From the NCBI GenBank assembly GCA_032251315.1, contig JAVVEE010000022.1:1-33791 (forward strand): a stretch of DNA of 33,791 nt. Direction: 5' to 3'. Source of the DNA: LH-M37 sp032251315 (GTDB taxonomy: Bacteria; Pseudomonadota; Gammaproteobacteria; SZUA-229). This document shows, piece by piece, positions 17,098 to 25,621 of this stretch. Position 1 is the stretch's first letter. Each line of letters begins with the position of its first letter. The notes below the pieces were generated by a model. The model made no database searches. It had not been told where the DNA came from and saw nothing but the letters and a program-made list of their open reading frames with translations. The position numbers were made by a program, and so were the translations under genes.

Positions 17098-17433
17098 TTA
17101 TTGTTGTTCTTTGAGAGTGCCTTTGGGCATGATGGTCTGGATAGAACTTTTCTGTATGAAAATAGACACGTCTTTGCTGATTTCAAGTGTGACAAAATTT
17201 TCACCGACGTTAGTAATTTTACCTAACAGGCCGCCTGTGGTGATGACCTCTTCGCCTTTTTGCAGGCCGGCGACCATCAGCCGATGTTCTTTCTGGCGTT
17301 TGTTCTGCGGGCGAATCAGGAAAAAGTAGAAAAGTACGACCAGGCCGACCGGCAGTAGCAGTGAAGCGAGTTCGGGTTGTCCAGCGGCGGCGGGTGCGGC
17401 CTCTGCGATTGCATCAGATATAAAAAAGCTCAT
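17098..17433 (-). CDS. yajC: Sec translocase accessory protein YajC
   Basis: YajC associates with SecDF in the inner membrane. From the ATG at 17433 the protein is 111 residues, normal for the family: a short N-terminal region, one membrane helix (LASLLLPVGLVVLFYFFLIRPQ), then the conserved IRPQNKRQKEHRLMVAGLQKGEEVITTGGLLGKI. The frame opens 20 codons further upstream, but the ATG at 17433 has a good GGGGA six bases before it and gives the standard N-terminus. Confidence 0.96.
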   Translation of the reverse strand: MSFFISDAIAEAAPAAAGQPELASLLLPVGLVVLFYFFLIRPQNKRQKEHRLMVAGLQKGEEVITTGGLLGKITNVGENFVTLEISKDVSIFIQKSSIQTIMPKGTLKEQQ

Positions 17434-17498
17434 TGGTATCCCCAGTGTCAGTTTCTTAAAGCGCAACATTATGCCACAGATGCCCCGCGGCATAAGGG

Positions 17499-18596
17499 CT
17501 AATCTTGTTTTTTTGCGTAGAATTCTTCGGCAAACTCTTCGAAGCGGTCGCTTTCAATGGCCGCACGGATGTCACGCATTAAATCCTGATAGTAATGCAG
17601 GTTATGAATGGTGTTGAGGCGGATGCCCAGGATTTCGCCGCATTTGTCCAGATGCCGGAGATAGGAGCGGCTGTAATTCTTGCAGGTATAGCAGTTACAG
17701 TGTTCGTCCAGGGGGCGGATGTCATCGGTGTATTTGCTGTTCCTGATTTTAACGATGCCGGCATGGGTGTAGAGAAAACCGGTGCGGGCATGGCGGGTGG
17801 GAATAACGCAGTCGAACATATCGACGCCGCGACGCACCGCTTCGATAATGTCGCCCGGCGTACCCACGCCCATCAGGTAACGGGGCTTGTCTTCGGGCAG
17901 CACCGGCAGGGTTTCATCCAGAACACGGTTGCGATCATCCTCGGGCTCACCCACCGACAGCCCGCCGATGGCATAACCATCGAAACCGATTCGGGTGAGT
18001 TCAGCGGCGGAGCGGTGGCGCAATGACGGATACATGCCGCCCTGCACGATGCCGAACAGCGCGTTGGGGTTGCCCTGATGTGCGGCTTTGCAGCGCTCGG
18101 CCCAGCGCAACGACAGCTCCATGGAGTCACTGGCTTCAATTTCGGTGGCGGGATACGGCGTGCATTCGTCAAAAATCATGACAATGTCCGAGCCCAGATC
18201 CTTCTGCACCTGCATCGAGCTTTCCGGGGTGAGCTCCACTTTGGCGCCGTCGATGGGCGACTGAAACACCACCCCTTTCTCGGAAATCTTGCGCATTTTG
18301 GCCAGGCTGAAAACCTGGAAGCCGCCGGAGTCGGTCAGTATCGGCCCCTGCCAGTGGGTGAAATTATGCAGATCGCCGTGCTTCTTGATGATCTCGGTGC
18401 CGGGGCGGAGCATGAGATGAAAGGTGTTGCCCAGAATGATCTGCGCACCCATGCCCTCGAGTTCTTCGGGGGTCATGGCCTTGACGGTGCCGTAGGTGCC
18501 CACGGGCATAAAGGCCGGGGTTTCGACGTTGCCGCGATCAAACTCCAGACGGCCCCGGCGGGCGGACTTGTTTTTATTGATTAAGGTGAATTTCAT
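17499..18596 (-). CDS. tgt: Queuine tRNA-ribosyltransferase
   Basis: Tgt exchanges guanine-34 of tRNAs with GUN anticodons for the queuosine precursor preQ1. The 365-residue protein has D89 in ILTDSGGFQVFSL (general acid/base), D262 in FDCVIPTRHAR (nucleophile), and a zinc site from C300, C302, C305 and H331 (CNCYTC through NTIHNLHYY). All are where the family expects them. It lies 56 bases after queA, whose product acts on the next step of the same pathway. Confidence 0.98.
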   Translation of the reverse strand: MKFTLINKNKSARRGRLEFDRGNVETPAFMPVGTYGTVKAMTPEELEGMGAQIILGNTFHLMLRPGTEIIKKHGDLHNFTHWQGPILTDSGGFQVFSLAKMRKISEKGVVFQSPIDGAKVELTPESSMQVQKDLGSDIVMIFDECTPYPATEIEASDSMELSLRWAERCKAAHQGNPNALFGIVQGGMYPSLRHRSAAELTRIGFDGYAIGGLSVGEPEDDRNRVLDETLPVLPEDKPRYLMGVGTPGDIIEAVRRGVDMFDCVIPTRHARTGFLYTHAGIVKIRNSKYTDDIRPLDEHCNCYTCKNYSRSYLRHLDKCGEILGIRLNTIHNLHYYQDLMRDIRAAIESDRFEEFAEEFYAKKQD

Positions 18597-18652
18597 ATTA
18601 AAACAGTATGTTGTGAATTCTTATTAAAGTTATTTATATTTATTAATCGGGT

Positions 18653-19690
18653 TCATGAAATAAACATGGCATCGCCATAACTGAAAAACCGATAGCGTTT
18701 TTCAATGGCCTGCCGGTAAGCCTCGAACACCGCTTCCCTGCCCGCAAAAGCGCTGACCAGCATCAGTAGGGTTGATTCAGAGAGGTGAAAATTGGTAATC
18801 ATGGCATCGACGCTGCGGAAGCTGTAACCGGGGTAGATAAAGATATCGGTCTCGCCCGAAAATGCCTGCAAGGCACCGCCAGCCGAGGCCGTCTCCAGCG
18901 AACGCACGGCGGTGGTGCCCACGGCAATGATGCGCCCGCCCCGGTTTCTGGCCTGCTCGCAGGCATCCACCGTAGCCTGGCTGACCTCAAGGTATTCGCA
19001 GTGCATCAGGTGGTCTTCAATGTTTTCCACGCGCACCGGCTGAAAAGTACCGGCACCCACATGCAGGGTGACAAAAGTCGACTGCACGCCCTGCTCTTGC
19101 AGCCGCTGGATCATGGCTTCATCGAAATGCAGGCCGGCGGTGGGCGCCGCGACCGCACCGGGATTTTTGCTGTATACCGTCTGATAGCGCTCAAAATCCA
19201 CCGCTTCATCCGCACGGGTAATATAAGGTGGCAGGGGAATATGGCCGACCTGCTGCATGATCTCGGTCAGTTTGCAGCTGTTATTTGAGCTCAGCACGAA
19301 CAGATCATCCTGGCGGGCGTCAACCTTCAGCGTGTACGCGCCCGCATCGCCGATTTTAAGCAAACTGCCGATTTTAGGCGTCTTGCTGGCGCGAACATGC
19401 GCCAGGCAATGATGCTCATCGACCAGCCGTTCGAGCAGAACCTCTACTTTCCCGCCCGTGGCTTTATGCCCGTACAGGCGCGCCGGAATCACACGGGTGT
19501 CATTGAATACCAGTAAATCTTCGGGTTGCAGAAGCTCGGGTAAGTCTTTGAACAGGCGATGCTGTACTGAAGTTGACCCCGCTGCCGGGCTGCGGGAGAG
19601 GTGAAGCAGGCGGCTGGCAGAGCGTTGTTCGCAGGGTTGTTGAGCGATCAGCTCATCAGGAAGGTCAAAGTAAAAATCGTCGGTTCGCAT
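18653..19690 (-). CDS. queA: S-adenosylmethionine:tRNA ribosyltransferase-isomerase
   Basis: QueA transfers and rearranges the ribosyl group of S-adenosylmethionine onto preQ1-modified tRNA to make epoxyqueuosine. The 345-residue protein has the expected start (MRTDDFYFDLPDELIAQQP), the motifs NDTRVIPARLYG and AAPTAGLHFD, then TLHVGAGTFQPVR, and a closing NFHLSESTLLMLVSAFAG. It is the first gene of the queuosine-Sec cluster. A solo end of the MITE-like repeat lies about 27 bases upstream of its start. Confidence 0.98.
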   Translation of the reverse strand: MRTDDFYFDLPDELIAQQPCEQRSASRLLHLSRSPAAGSTSVQHRLFKDLPELLQPEDLLVFNDTRVIPARLYGHKATGGKVEVLLERLVDEHHCLAHVRASKTPKIGSLLKIGDAGAYTLKVDARQDDLFVLSSNNSCKLTEIMQQVGHIPLPPYITRADEAVDFERYQTVYSKNPGAVAAPTAGLHFDEAMIQRLQEQGVQSTFVTLHVGAGTFQPVRVENIEDHLMHCEYLEVSQATVDACEQARNRGGRIIAVGTTAVRSLETASAGGALQAFSGETDIFIYPGYSFRSVDAMITNFHLSESTLLMLVSAFAGREAVFEAYRQAIEKRYRFFSYGDAMFIS

Positions 19691-19716
19691 GGCGCGCGTA
19701 GAATATCACGAAATTA

Positions 19717-19741
19717 GGAGACTGTCGGATTTAGGATGAAT
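19717..19741. repeat. Solo end of the 14118-14244 MITE-like repeat
   Basis: AGGAGACTGTCGGATTTAGG and the bases that follow (ATGAAT) match the reverse complement of the right end of the element at 14118-14244 over about 25 bases, with a change of GGCTG to GACTG. No second arm is found nearby, so this is a remnant. Confidence 0.6.
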
Positions 19742-19774
19742 GCCGGACGCTATTTTCGGGCTGGAAATTCCGGG

Positions 19775-20056
19775 TTATTTGTCAGTATTGAATTTCCCTA
19801 CCGCGCAACTAACAAAAGATTTAGCTCTGGCTTTGGCGGCAGCCATACCTTCGGTGCTGCCGGTTTCCGGATAGCCCATTTTTAACAGGCTGGCTAACAG
19901 GGTTTCATGCAACCCGTCTGCGCCGCCGACCTTAACCACACCGGCCTCAACATCAACATCAGTACTCTCAACCCCGTTGAGAGCGTTGATTTTTTTCATA
20001 ATGGTACCGGCACAGCCGTCGCATTTGATGTTTTCAACACTGAATTTGTAATTCAT
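19775..20056 (-). CDS. Heavy-metal-associated (HMA) domain protein
   Basis: The 93-residue protein has a ferredoxin-like HMA domain with the motif IKCDGCAGTI (C12 and C15), as in copper and mercury chaperones. The C-terminal 30 residues or so (GMAAAKARAKSFVSCAVGKFNTDK) are an extension with an extra cysteine. The frame opens at 20074, but ATG 20056 is preferred: GGAT precedes it at suitable distance, and it starts just after the upstream rhodanese gene's stop codon. No metal P-type ATPase is nearby. It may traffic copper or another soft metal; the ligand is not evident. Confidence 0.85.
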   Translation of the reverse strand: MNYKFSVENIKCDGCAGTIMKKINALNGVESTDVDVEAGVVKVGGADGLHETLLASLLKMGYPETGSTEGMAAAKARAKSFVSCAVGKFNTDK

Positions 20057-20077
20057 TAGGTCAGATCCGGTCATTAT

Positions 20078-20365
20078 TTAACAAAAAACGTATTTATTAT
20101 AACCGCCAATGTTATAAACATCGTGAAAACCCAGTGAAATAAGGAATTGCTGCACCATGCCCGAACGCGCACCGGAGCGGCAATACAGTAATACAGGCTT
20201 CGATTTATCGATAGATTCTATGCTGGATTGTATCGTATTTATGGGCAGATTGATGGCGCCGTTTAGCGCTCCCTGATTGTACTCCATGCTAGACCGTACA
20301 TCGATGAGCTGGGCACCTCTGGCCAAAAACTGGTGTAACTGTTCACATGAAATTTCGCTGTTCAT
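20078..20365 (-). CDS. Single-domain rhodanese (sulfurtransferase)
   Basis: The 95-residue protein is one rhodanese domain: LIDVRSSMEYNQGALNGAINLP, then the active-site loop YCRSGARSG with catalytic C62, and SLGFHDVYNIGG near the end. It ends abruptly with a terminal cysteine (KYVFC). This matches GlpE/PspE-type single-domain sulfurtransferases, which carry sulfane sulfur as a cysteine persulfide. The ATG at 20365 is preferred over an in-frame TTG at 20377. It is directly upstream of the HMA gene, and the two are probably co-transcribed. Confidence 0.88.
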   Translation of the reverse strand: MNSEISCEQLHQFLARGAQLIDVRSSMEYNQGALNGAINLPINTIQSSIESIDKSKPVLLYCRSGARSGMVQQFLISLGFHDVYNIGGYNKYVFC

Positions 20366-20612
20366 AAAGGGACTCAAAATAATTTGAATATCAGGATATT
20401 ATTATATTCTGACAAAAAGATCAATTTATAGATACTGCCCAGGGTTAGCTGAGATGCCCTGTGACTCTCCTAAGCCGGCTTTTCAGGCATTGATGAGCAT
20501 CGTTTCAACCCACTGGTTAATGATCTTGATGAGATAGAAAAAACAGCTGCTGTTAATTAATTTTCGGCTATTAATAGCGCAAAAAATTCCGTCTGCGAAA
20601 ACAATAGCCAGC

Positions 20613-21218
20613 TTAACTTCCGCGTTGTTTCTGCCAGTGCAGGAGACGGTTATTTGCCGGCATTTCATAATCACTCACCAGCCTCATGCCGGCTTTTTCA
20701 GCCAGCTCGTTCAGGTCTTCAAAGTTTCTTATGCCACTTTCCGAATCGCGGGATTTTAGCCACTGGTCAAACTGCTGATTGCTGGTACTGGTGTACTTCT
20801 GGTTGTAATTAAAAGGGCCATAAATAATTAATTGCCCGCCATCAGGCAGCAGCTCACCGACTTTACTGATCATGTTTTCAACGCAGCGTTGATTCATAAT
20901 GTGGCAAGTGTTGGCGGTGAATACAGTGTCGAACGCCACCTCAGGCCAACTTTGTTGAGCCACGTCAAGTACCACAGGCTGAAGCAATTTTTCACTATCA
21001 ACCTCGGCCAACCAGAGCTTGATGCCTTCGATATTTTCAATGCGATCACTGGTGTTCCAGGTGAGGTGCGGCATCATTTCTGAGAAGTAGACGGCGTGCT
21101 GGCCTGTGCCACTGCCGATCTCCAGAACGGAGCCGGCGTGGGTTAACAAAGGCTGAATAACATTTAATATCGCATCGCGATTCTGTCCGCATGATTCTGA
21201 ATAAGGCTTGTTTCGCAT
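20613..21218 (-). CDS. DUF938 family SAM-dependent methyltransferase
   Basis: The 201-residue protein begins MRNKPYSESCGQNRDAIL and has the S-adenosylmethionine motif VLEIGSGTGQHAVYFSE (about 33-49), followed by WNTSDRIENIEGIKLWL and TANTCHIM. These are hallmarks of the DUF938 family, predicted class I methyltransferases of unknown substrate. Length is normal. The 235 bases downstream, before the rhodanese gene, contain only the short palindrome AAGCCGGCTT and no gene. Confidence 0.88.
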   Translation of the reverse strand: MRNKPYSESCGQNRDAILNVIQPLLTHAGSVLEIGSGTGQHAVYFSEMMPHLTWNTSDRIENIEGIKLWLAEVDSEKLLQPVVLDVAQQSWPEVAFDTVFTANTCHIMNQRCVENMISKVGELLPDGGQLIIYGPFNYNQKYTSTSNQQFDQWLKSRDSESGIRNFEDLNELAEKAGMRLVSDYEMPANNRLLHWQKQRGS

Positions 21219-21268
21219 ATAGTATTTAATTGATTAGTTTGTTTGAGTAATTAAAAGTCACGGTTATT

Positions 21269-23479
21269 CTAGGCGGCCATAGCGTTAATAACTTTGCCCA
21301 GTGCATGATCGAAGGTTGAGTGATCGGCCAGAACGCGTGACTGATTGTGGCTGAGCTCTTCCAGAAAATCACCGGCATCTTTCTCCAGAACCTTAACGCC
21401 TTTGCGGTCAACGAAAATAATTTTCGCAGCTTCAGTCAGTATCGTCGACATCTTGAGGCGTCGGATCGCTCTGTCTTCACCGTTAAACACCTCGAACCAT
21501 ACGCCGGGTTTTACGTTTTCGGGCAGTCGGCTGATTTTCTCCAGTGCAATCTGCGCTTCCTGTCTGGCGGCTTCGAGCTCGTGTTCGATATTGGTATCAA
21601 ATGCCTCATTAGTTTCAGCGTATTCAGCCGTCTGTTCGGTTTCAGCATCATCCAGTACGTAGCCAAACTCGTCGAGCATCTGAGAAAATTTATGTTTCAG
21701 TATCGACAATTTTACATTGATCTCCTCTTTGTCCTGCCGGGTGTCGTAAAGTTCATCATTAACCGCTTCGACCAAAGCAGAATGATTGCTATTGAGGAAC
21801 TGCCACTGGGATTTCTGCTTAATTGGTTGCAGGCATTTCATCATTAGTTTCAACAGCAGGATGGATTCCAGCCACTGATAACTACCTTTGCCGTGTTTGA
21901 TATATCGGTTCATCATCAGGGTTGACCAGTTTTTCAGCACCAGTGGCTGCACCTCCTGTGGAATCGATCTTTTTGCAGTCAGGTTGCGGAGTTCGGATAT
22001 AACCACGCTACGGGCATGATCTCGAACTATGGTTCTTTGCTGCTCGCGTTCCTGCGTTTTGGCCAGATTTTCTTCGGTAACGATAAGCTCGTTTAGTGTC
22101 TCCACCGCCTGCTCGAAACAGACCGTGTCTATCTCGTACTCGTTGAGAATATCGTTAACAATATTTTCCAGATCGGCATAGATGCGATCCTGTTTTTCTA
22201 TCACGCCCTTCCCTGCCTGTGGAATCAGGTTAAGCACATCGCGGGCGGGATGGTGTTCGTTTGTGAATAACGCTTCATCGCTCACCGCTACTTTTATCAC
22301 CGGTATCTGCAGCTGCATAACAAGTTCTGAGACGACAGGCGAAATGCTCTCATCAGAGGTGATGGCGTCGAACATCATGCCCACAAAGTCGATGCTGCGT
22401 TCATCGAGGACGGCAATTTCCTTTGCTGCAGGGTCGTCACTGACAACCCCCATTTCCTTCATTAAGGAATTCTTTATCTCCTTGTGATTAATTAATTCTG
22501 ATTGGGCGCCCAGCTCAAGCAGTTTGTTCTGGAGTCGGTTGAGTGAATGTATGACATCCTTTCGGGCGTAGAGATTTTTATCACTGCTGCTCTGGTCTTT
22601 CGGGTCCTTGTAAAAGGAGGCCGGCAGTTCGAGTTCGTCACCAGTGACAGAGATGTCTCCGCGCATGAACAGGTTGACGATGTTGTTCATCTCGGACTGT
22701 GATCGGGGAATAAAATCACTGGCCTTGTTCTCAGACGGGTCGTAATAATTTACAGTGCGTGACTCAAACGATTTATCTTCAACAGATTCATCGTTTTTAG
22801 TGCTAAGAATAACCTCGGGAAGAATATCCGCGGCGATCAGCATCTTGTTAATGGTCTGGTACAGGTTGGCCAATTTTAAATTAACATGCTCATCGAAATA
22901 TCTGAACAGAATCAGCTTATTTTCGGTGCTGAAATCAAAAGGTTTTACGGCTATCTGAAAAGCTTCACAAATTCGATTCGGATTGAGCGCCTGGCTGCCA
23001 AAGATCGGTGCCGACAGAATCTCCAGATACTCGATACGTGCCACCAGATGATTGACATCGATGCCAAACAAATTGAGTGCATTAGCATGCATGGTGGTGA
23101 TCGCCACCATCTCTTCCATTTCATCGGTATCAACCAGCCTGAGCTCCTCGTCCTCTTCGAACGCGGAGGTAAAAGAAGGAGAGAGTAATTCATTGAGCGC
23201 AATAAAAAAATTGGTGTTGATGTTCGCACGCTGGTCACACAATAACCTGATGGCTCTGATCTCCATTTCCTTTTTTTCATCGGGCGGGTTATCGGGATCA
23301 GTGGCCTTCATATAATCGGCCAGAGTGCGGTCGGCACTATCCAGCATGGCGGTGAACAGCTCTAATAATTCCTCATTGAGAAAATCATAAATGGTTTCGA
23401 TGAGTTGGCCATGTTGATGATCTTTCGATTTCTTTGTCGACAAGCCACCGGTTTTCAGGGTGTATGATTCTGTAGCCAT
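21269..23479 (-). CDS. DUF1631 family large acidic cytoplasmic protein
   Basis: The 736-residue, acidic, mostly alpha-helical protein has no signal peptide or membrane helix. The C-terminal region (LPENVKPGVWFEVFNGEDRAIRRLKMSTIL through IIFVDRKGVKVLE) resembles a PilZ-like or beta-barrel end, characteristic of the DUF1631 family of gammaproteobacteria; function is unknown. The central region has long helices (residues about 470-600). GGAG lies eight bases before the ATG at 23479. A role in c-di-GMP signalling has been imagined from the C-terminal resemblance, but the canonical PilZ RxxxR/DxSxxG motif is not clearly present. Confidence 0.82.
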   Translation of the reverse strand: MATESYTLKTGGLSTKKSKDHQHGQLIETIYDFLNEELLELFTAMLDSADRTLADYMKATDPDNPPDEKKEMEIRAIRLLCDQRANINTNFFIALNELLSPSFTSAFEEDEELRLVDTDEMEEMVAITTMHANALNLFGIDVNHLVARIEYLEILSAPIFGSQALNPNRICEAFQIAVKPFDFSTENKLILFRYFDEHVNLKLANLYQTINKMLIAADILPEVILSTKNDESVEDKSFESRTVNYYDPSENKASDFIPRSQSEMNNIVNLFMRGDISVTGDELELPASFYKDPKDQSSSDKNLYARKDVIHSLNRLQNKLLELGAQSELINHKEIKNSLMKEMGVVSDDPAAKEIAVLDERSIDFVGMMFDAITSDESISPVVSELVMQLQIPVIKVAVSDEALFTNEHHPARDVLNLIPQAGKGVIEKQDRIYADLENIVNDILNEYEIDTVCFEQAVETLNELIVTEENLAKTQEREQQRTIVRDHARSVVISELRNLTAKRSIPQEVQPLVLKNWSTLMMNRYIKHGKGSYQWLESILLLKLMMKCLQPIKQKSQWQFLNSNHSALVEAVNDELYDTRQDKEEINVKLSILKHKFSQMLDEFGYVLDDAETEQTAEYAETNEAFDTNIEHELEAARQEAQIALEKISRLPENVKPGVWFEVFNGEDRAIRRLKMSTILTEAAKIIFVDRKGVKVLEKDAGDFLEELSHNQSRVLADHSTFDHALGKVINAMAA

Positions 23480-23894
23480 GCGTTCTCTCCGCTCGGTGAT
23501 ATCACGCGTGCATTTTGCAGGCGTGGATAATCTGTTTCGGCATGATTAATACCGGATCTGATTCGAGAATTTTTGAGCATTTGAGAGCACCGGATAACCT
23601 GAAACCCGGAAACAGGCTTAGGCAGGATATAGCTTCGGGCTGTACTTTTTTATATTTAACTTTAACAGATAACAATAACTATCTGAAAAATAAGGCTTCA
23701 ATAAGTTAATGTGTTTAAGCCGATACACAACCTCTAATAGAATATAGCCCTCTATTGTCGAAAGCTCAACAAAAATGTTGCAAATATCGACAATGCTGTC
23801 GGTTTTTCGACAGGCAGTCACATAAGGAATTCCGAATACATTGATGGCCTGCTGGTGATCTGCATACCGGAGATAGTCAATAAAGCTGTAAGCT
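23480..23894. other. Intergenic region with nested hairpins
   Basis: No gene is supported. At 23754-23794 ATTGTCGA and TCGACAAT form an 8-bp perfect dyad enclosing a smaller CAAC/GTTG hairpin. Immediately after, at 23796-23813, CTGTCG and CGACAG form another stem. Together they would fold as two adjacent stem-loops in either transcript. They could mark the 3' end of the glutathione-transferase transcript's upstream neighbour or a regulatory leader. Confidence 0.45.
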
Positions 23895-24551
23895 TTAGAG
23901 GTAAACGGCCGGATCGCCCGGCTTCCAGAGCGCGTGTTTCTGCATAATTGAGGCGAAAAGCCTGGCTTCATAACGGTCTGAATCGATAAAACCATTGAGC
24001 CACTGTTGCAGTGCTGGATAAGGTGCCTGATCAAACCAGGCCTGATCGACCATGGCGAACTGCCGAATAAAGGGAAACACCGCCACGTCTGCAATGGAGA
24101 GCGAATCGGCTAAAAGATAGCGCGTCTCGCTGAGCTGCTCTTCCAGCTCCTGCAAAAACTCTTCACCCTGCTCGCGATAATATTGCATCGGATGCTCGGG
24201 ATGCCGATCGGCATATTTGTAGTGATCCAGATCCTCCTTGAACGAGTAATCATTGATTTCCAGCAGCATGTCGGTCTTCAGCAAATACTGCTTGTTCTCA
24301 CCCAGCCAGTACTCAGGATCATTCTGCTTAACCGCCCACTGCATGATGTCCCAGCTTTCATCTATCACCTCACCGTCAGGTAGATGGAGTATGGGCACGG
24401 TGGCATTGTCGGTGATGTCGAGCAGCGCTGTGGGTGGCTGGTCCAGATCAATTTCACGCAGTTCAACGGGAATGCCTGAATATTTCAATGCCATGCGTGC
24501 GCGCATGGCGTAGGGACAACGGCGGAAGTTGTAAAGAATAGCGGTGTTCAT
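23895..24551 (-). CDS. Glutathione S-transferase-like protein
   Basis: The 218-residue protein has a thioredoxin-fold N-terminal domain starting AILYNFRRCPYAMRARMALKYSGIPVELREIDL, with CPYAMRAR at the glutathione site, then VPILHLPDG and DESWDIMQW (cis-proline and glutathione-backbone contacts). The C-terminal all-helical domain includes LADSLSIADVAVFPFIRQF, the N-capping motif of the transferase fold. The substrate is unknown. It lies 93 bases after the rlmA stop codon on the same strand, with a repeat remnant in between. Confidence 0.9.
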   Translation of the reverse strand: MNTAILYNFRRCPYAMRARMALKYSGIPVELREIDLDQPPTALLDITDNATVPILHLPDGEVIDESWDIMQWAVKQNDPEYWLGENKQYLLKTDMLLEINDYSFKEDLDHYKYADRHPEHPMQYYREQGEEFLQELEEQLSETRYLLADSLSIADVAVFPFIRQFAMVDQAWFDQAPYPALQQWLNGFIDSDRYEARLFASIMQKHALWKPGDPAVYL

Positions 24552-24592
24552 AGTTGAAGTTTTTTATTGATGAAGGCTGATGATATCTAAAA

Positions 24593-24643
24593 GATAGTTG
24601 GCAGCATTGAGTGCTGAAGCAGTGCAAATAAATCCGACAGTCT
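24593..24643. repeat. Remnants of two dispersed repeats
   Basis: GATAGTTGGCAG near 24594 matches the TAGTTGGCAG motif of the composite repeats at 563-580 and 6583-6597. AAATCCGACAGTCT at 24630-24643 matches the right end of the MITE-like element (14224-14244). The second touches the stop codon of rlmA. Both are short and no partner arm is seen. Confidence 0.5.
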
Positions 24644-24644
24644 C

Positions 24645-25529
24645 TTAGTCGATTGAAGGACCGGTTGCCGGATTGTATTCAAAAACGCTGAAGATGATAT
24701 CAGTGCTGAGCGAGAGCGAACCCATATTTTCTATACTGGCTTTGCCTTCGCTGCTGGCCCGGAAAAGATGGGGCGTCATGCTCAGCAAATCGCGAATCTG
24801 CTCGTTGCTATTTAAATGAATTTCAAATTGCAGCGTCTGCGTATCAATCAGGCTGTAATCTTTTTCGCTGTCTGCTTGATGCGCCGTTTTTTCCGCCGAG
24901 GGTTCGGCATAAATAATGGCTCTCAGTTCCTGCAAATGTTTGCTGCCCGGTTCAACCAGAATGAGTTTTCCTCCGGGCTTCAGGACTTTTTTAAACCCGG
25001 CGAAACTTTGAAAGCCGAAGACGCAGAAAATCAGATCAACCGATTGCGGCAGAAAAGGCGGTTGACTATTGGTGCCCACAATCCAGCTCACCTGCCTGCT
25101 GCGTTTGCCGGCGTCGATAATGGCGGGTTTGGAAATATCCATGGCCACAAATGAAACGGGCGTGTCATCGTCACGCTGCGCGGCGGCTGCAATCACCTGC
25201 TGTAGATAATAACCCTCGCCACAACCGGCGTCGAAAACACAGTGGCTTTCAGCACTGATATGGCTTAGCTGCTGGAAAATAATGTCTGATAATTGCTCTG
25301 CAATGGGCTGGTAAAAACCGGCATCAAGATACCGCGTTCTCGCCTGCACCATGGCTTTGCTGTCACCGGGATTTTTTGATTTTTTGTGCTGTACCGGCAA
25401 CAGATTGACATAACCCTGTCTGGCGATATCAAAACAGTGGCCGTTAGCGCATCGATAACAGTTTTCCTGTTTAACCAGTTCGAGATTGTCGATGGGGCAA
25501 GCCAGATTATCTGCGGCAATAATATTCAT
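24645..25529 (-). CDS. rlmA: RlmA-type 23S rRNA guanine N1-methyltransferase
   Basis: RlmA methylates G745 of 23S rRNA in Escherichia coli. The protein starts with the zinc-knuckle region (CPIDNLELV through CYRCANGHCFD), then FDIARQGYVNLLPVQHKKSKNPGDSKAMVQARTRYLDAGFYQPI, a strong RlmA signature, and the class I methyltransferase fold with VFDAGCGEGYYLQ and FCVFGFQSF. The usual second zinc cysteine (CPxC) is aspartate here (CPID). The frame opens at 25538; ATG 25529 leaves the conventional short lead before the zinc region, but I cannot decide between them. It is divergent from the AGCS gene. Confidence 0.92.
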   Translation of the reverse strand: MNIIAADNLACPIDNLELVKQENCYRCANGHCFDIARQGYVNLLPVQHKKSKNPGDSKAMVQARTRYLDAGFYQPIAEQLSDIIFQQLSHISAESHCVFDAGCGEGYYLQQVIAAAAQRDDDTPVSFVAMDISKPAIIDAGKRSRQVSWIVGTNSQPPFLPQSVDLIFCVFGFQSFAGFKKVLKPGGKLILVEPGSKHLQELRAIIYAEPSAEKTAHQADSEKDYSLIDTQTLQFEIHLNSNEQIRDLLSMTPHLFRASSEGKASIENMGSLSLSTDIIFSVFEYNPATGPSID

Positions 25530-25621
25530 AACGTGCATTTTAAGGCATTCAGCATTAACATCCCGCTCAAATCTCGCTTAAATTAAAAATAAAAAAATTC
25601 CAATAACACTCCGGGGACAAC

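Noticed and set aside
17595..18584. Long plus-strand frames opposite tgt and similarly opposite queA.
   Set aside because: They are antisense shadows of conserved genes with complete catalytic motifs.
23618..24094. Minus-strand frame of 158 codons overlapping the glutathione-transferase gene.
   Set aside because: Its overlapping half is a shadow frame of the transferase, and the rest covers the hairpin region without any recognisable domain.
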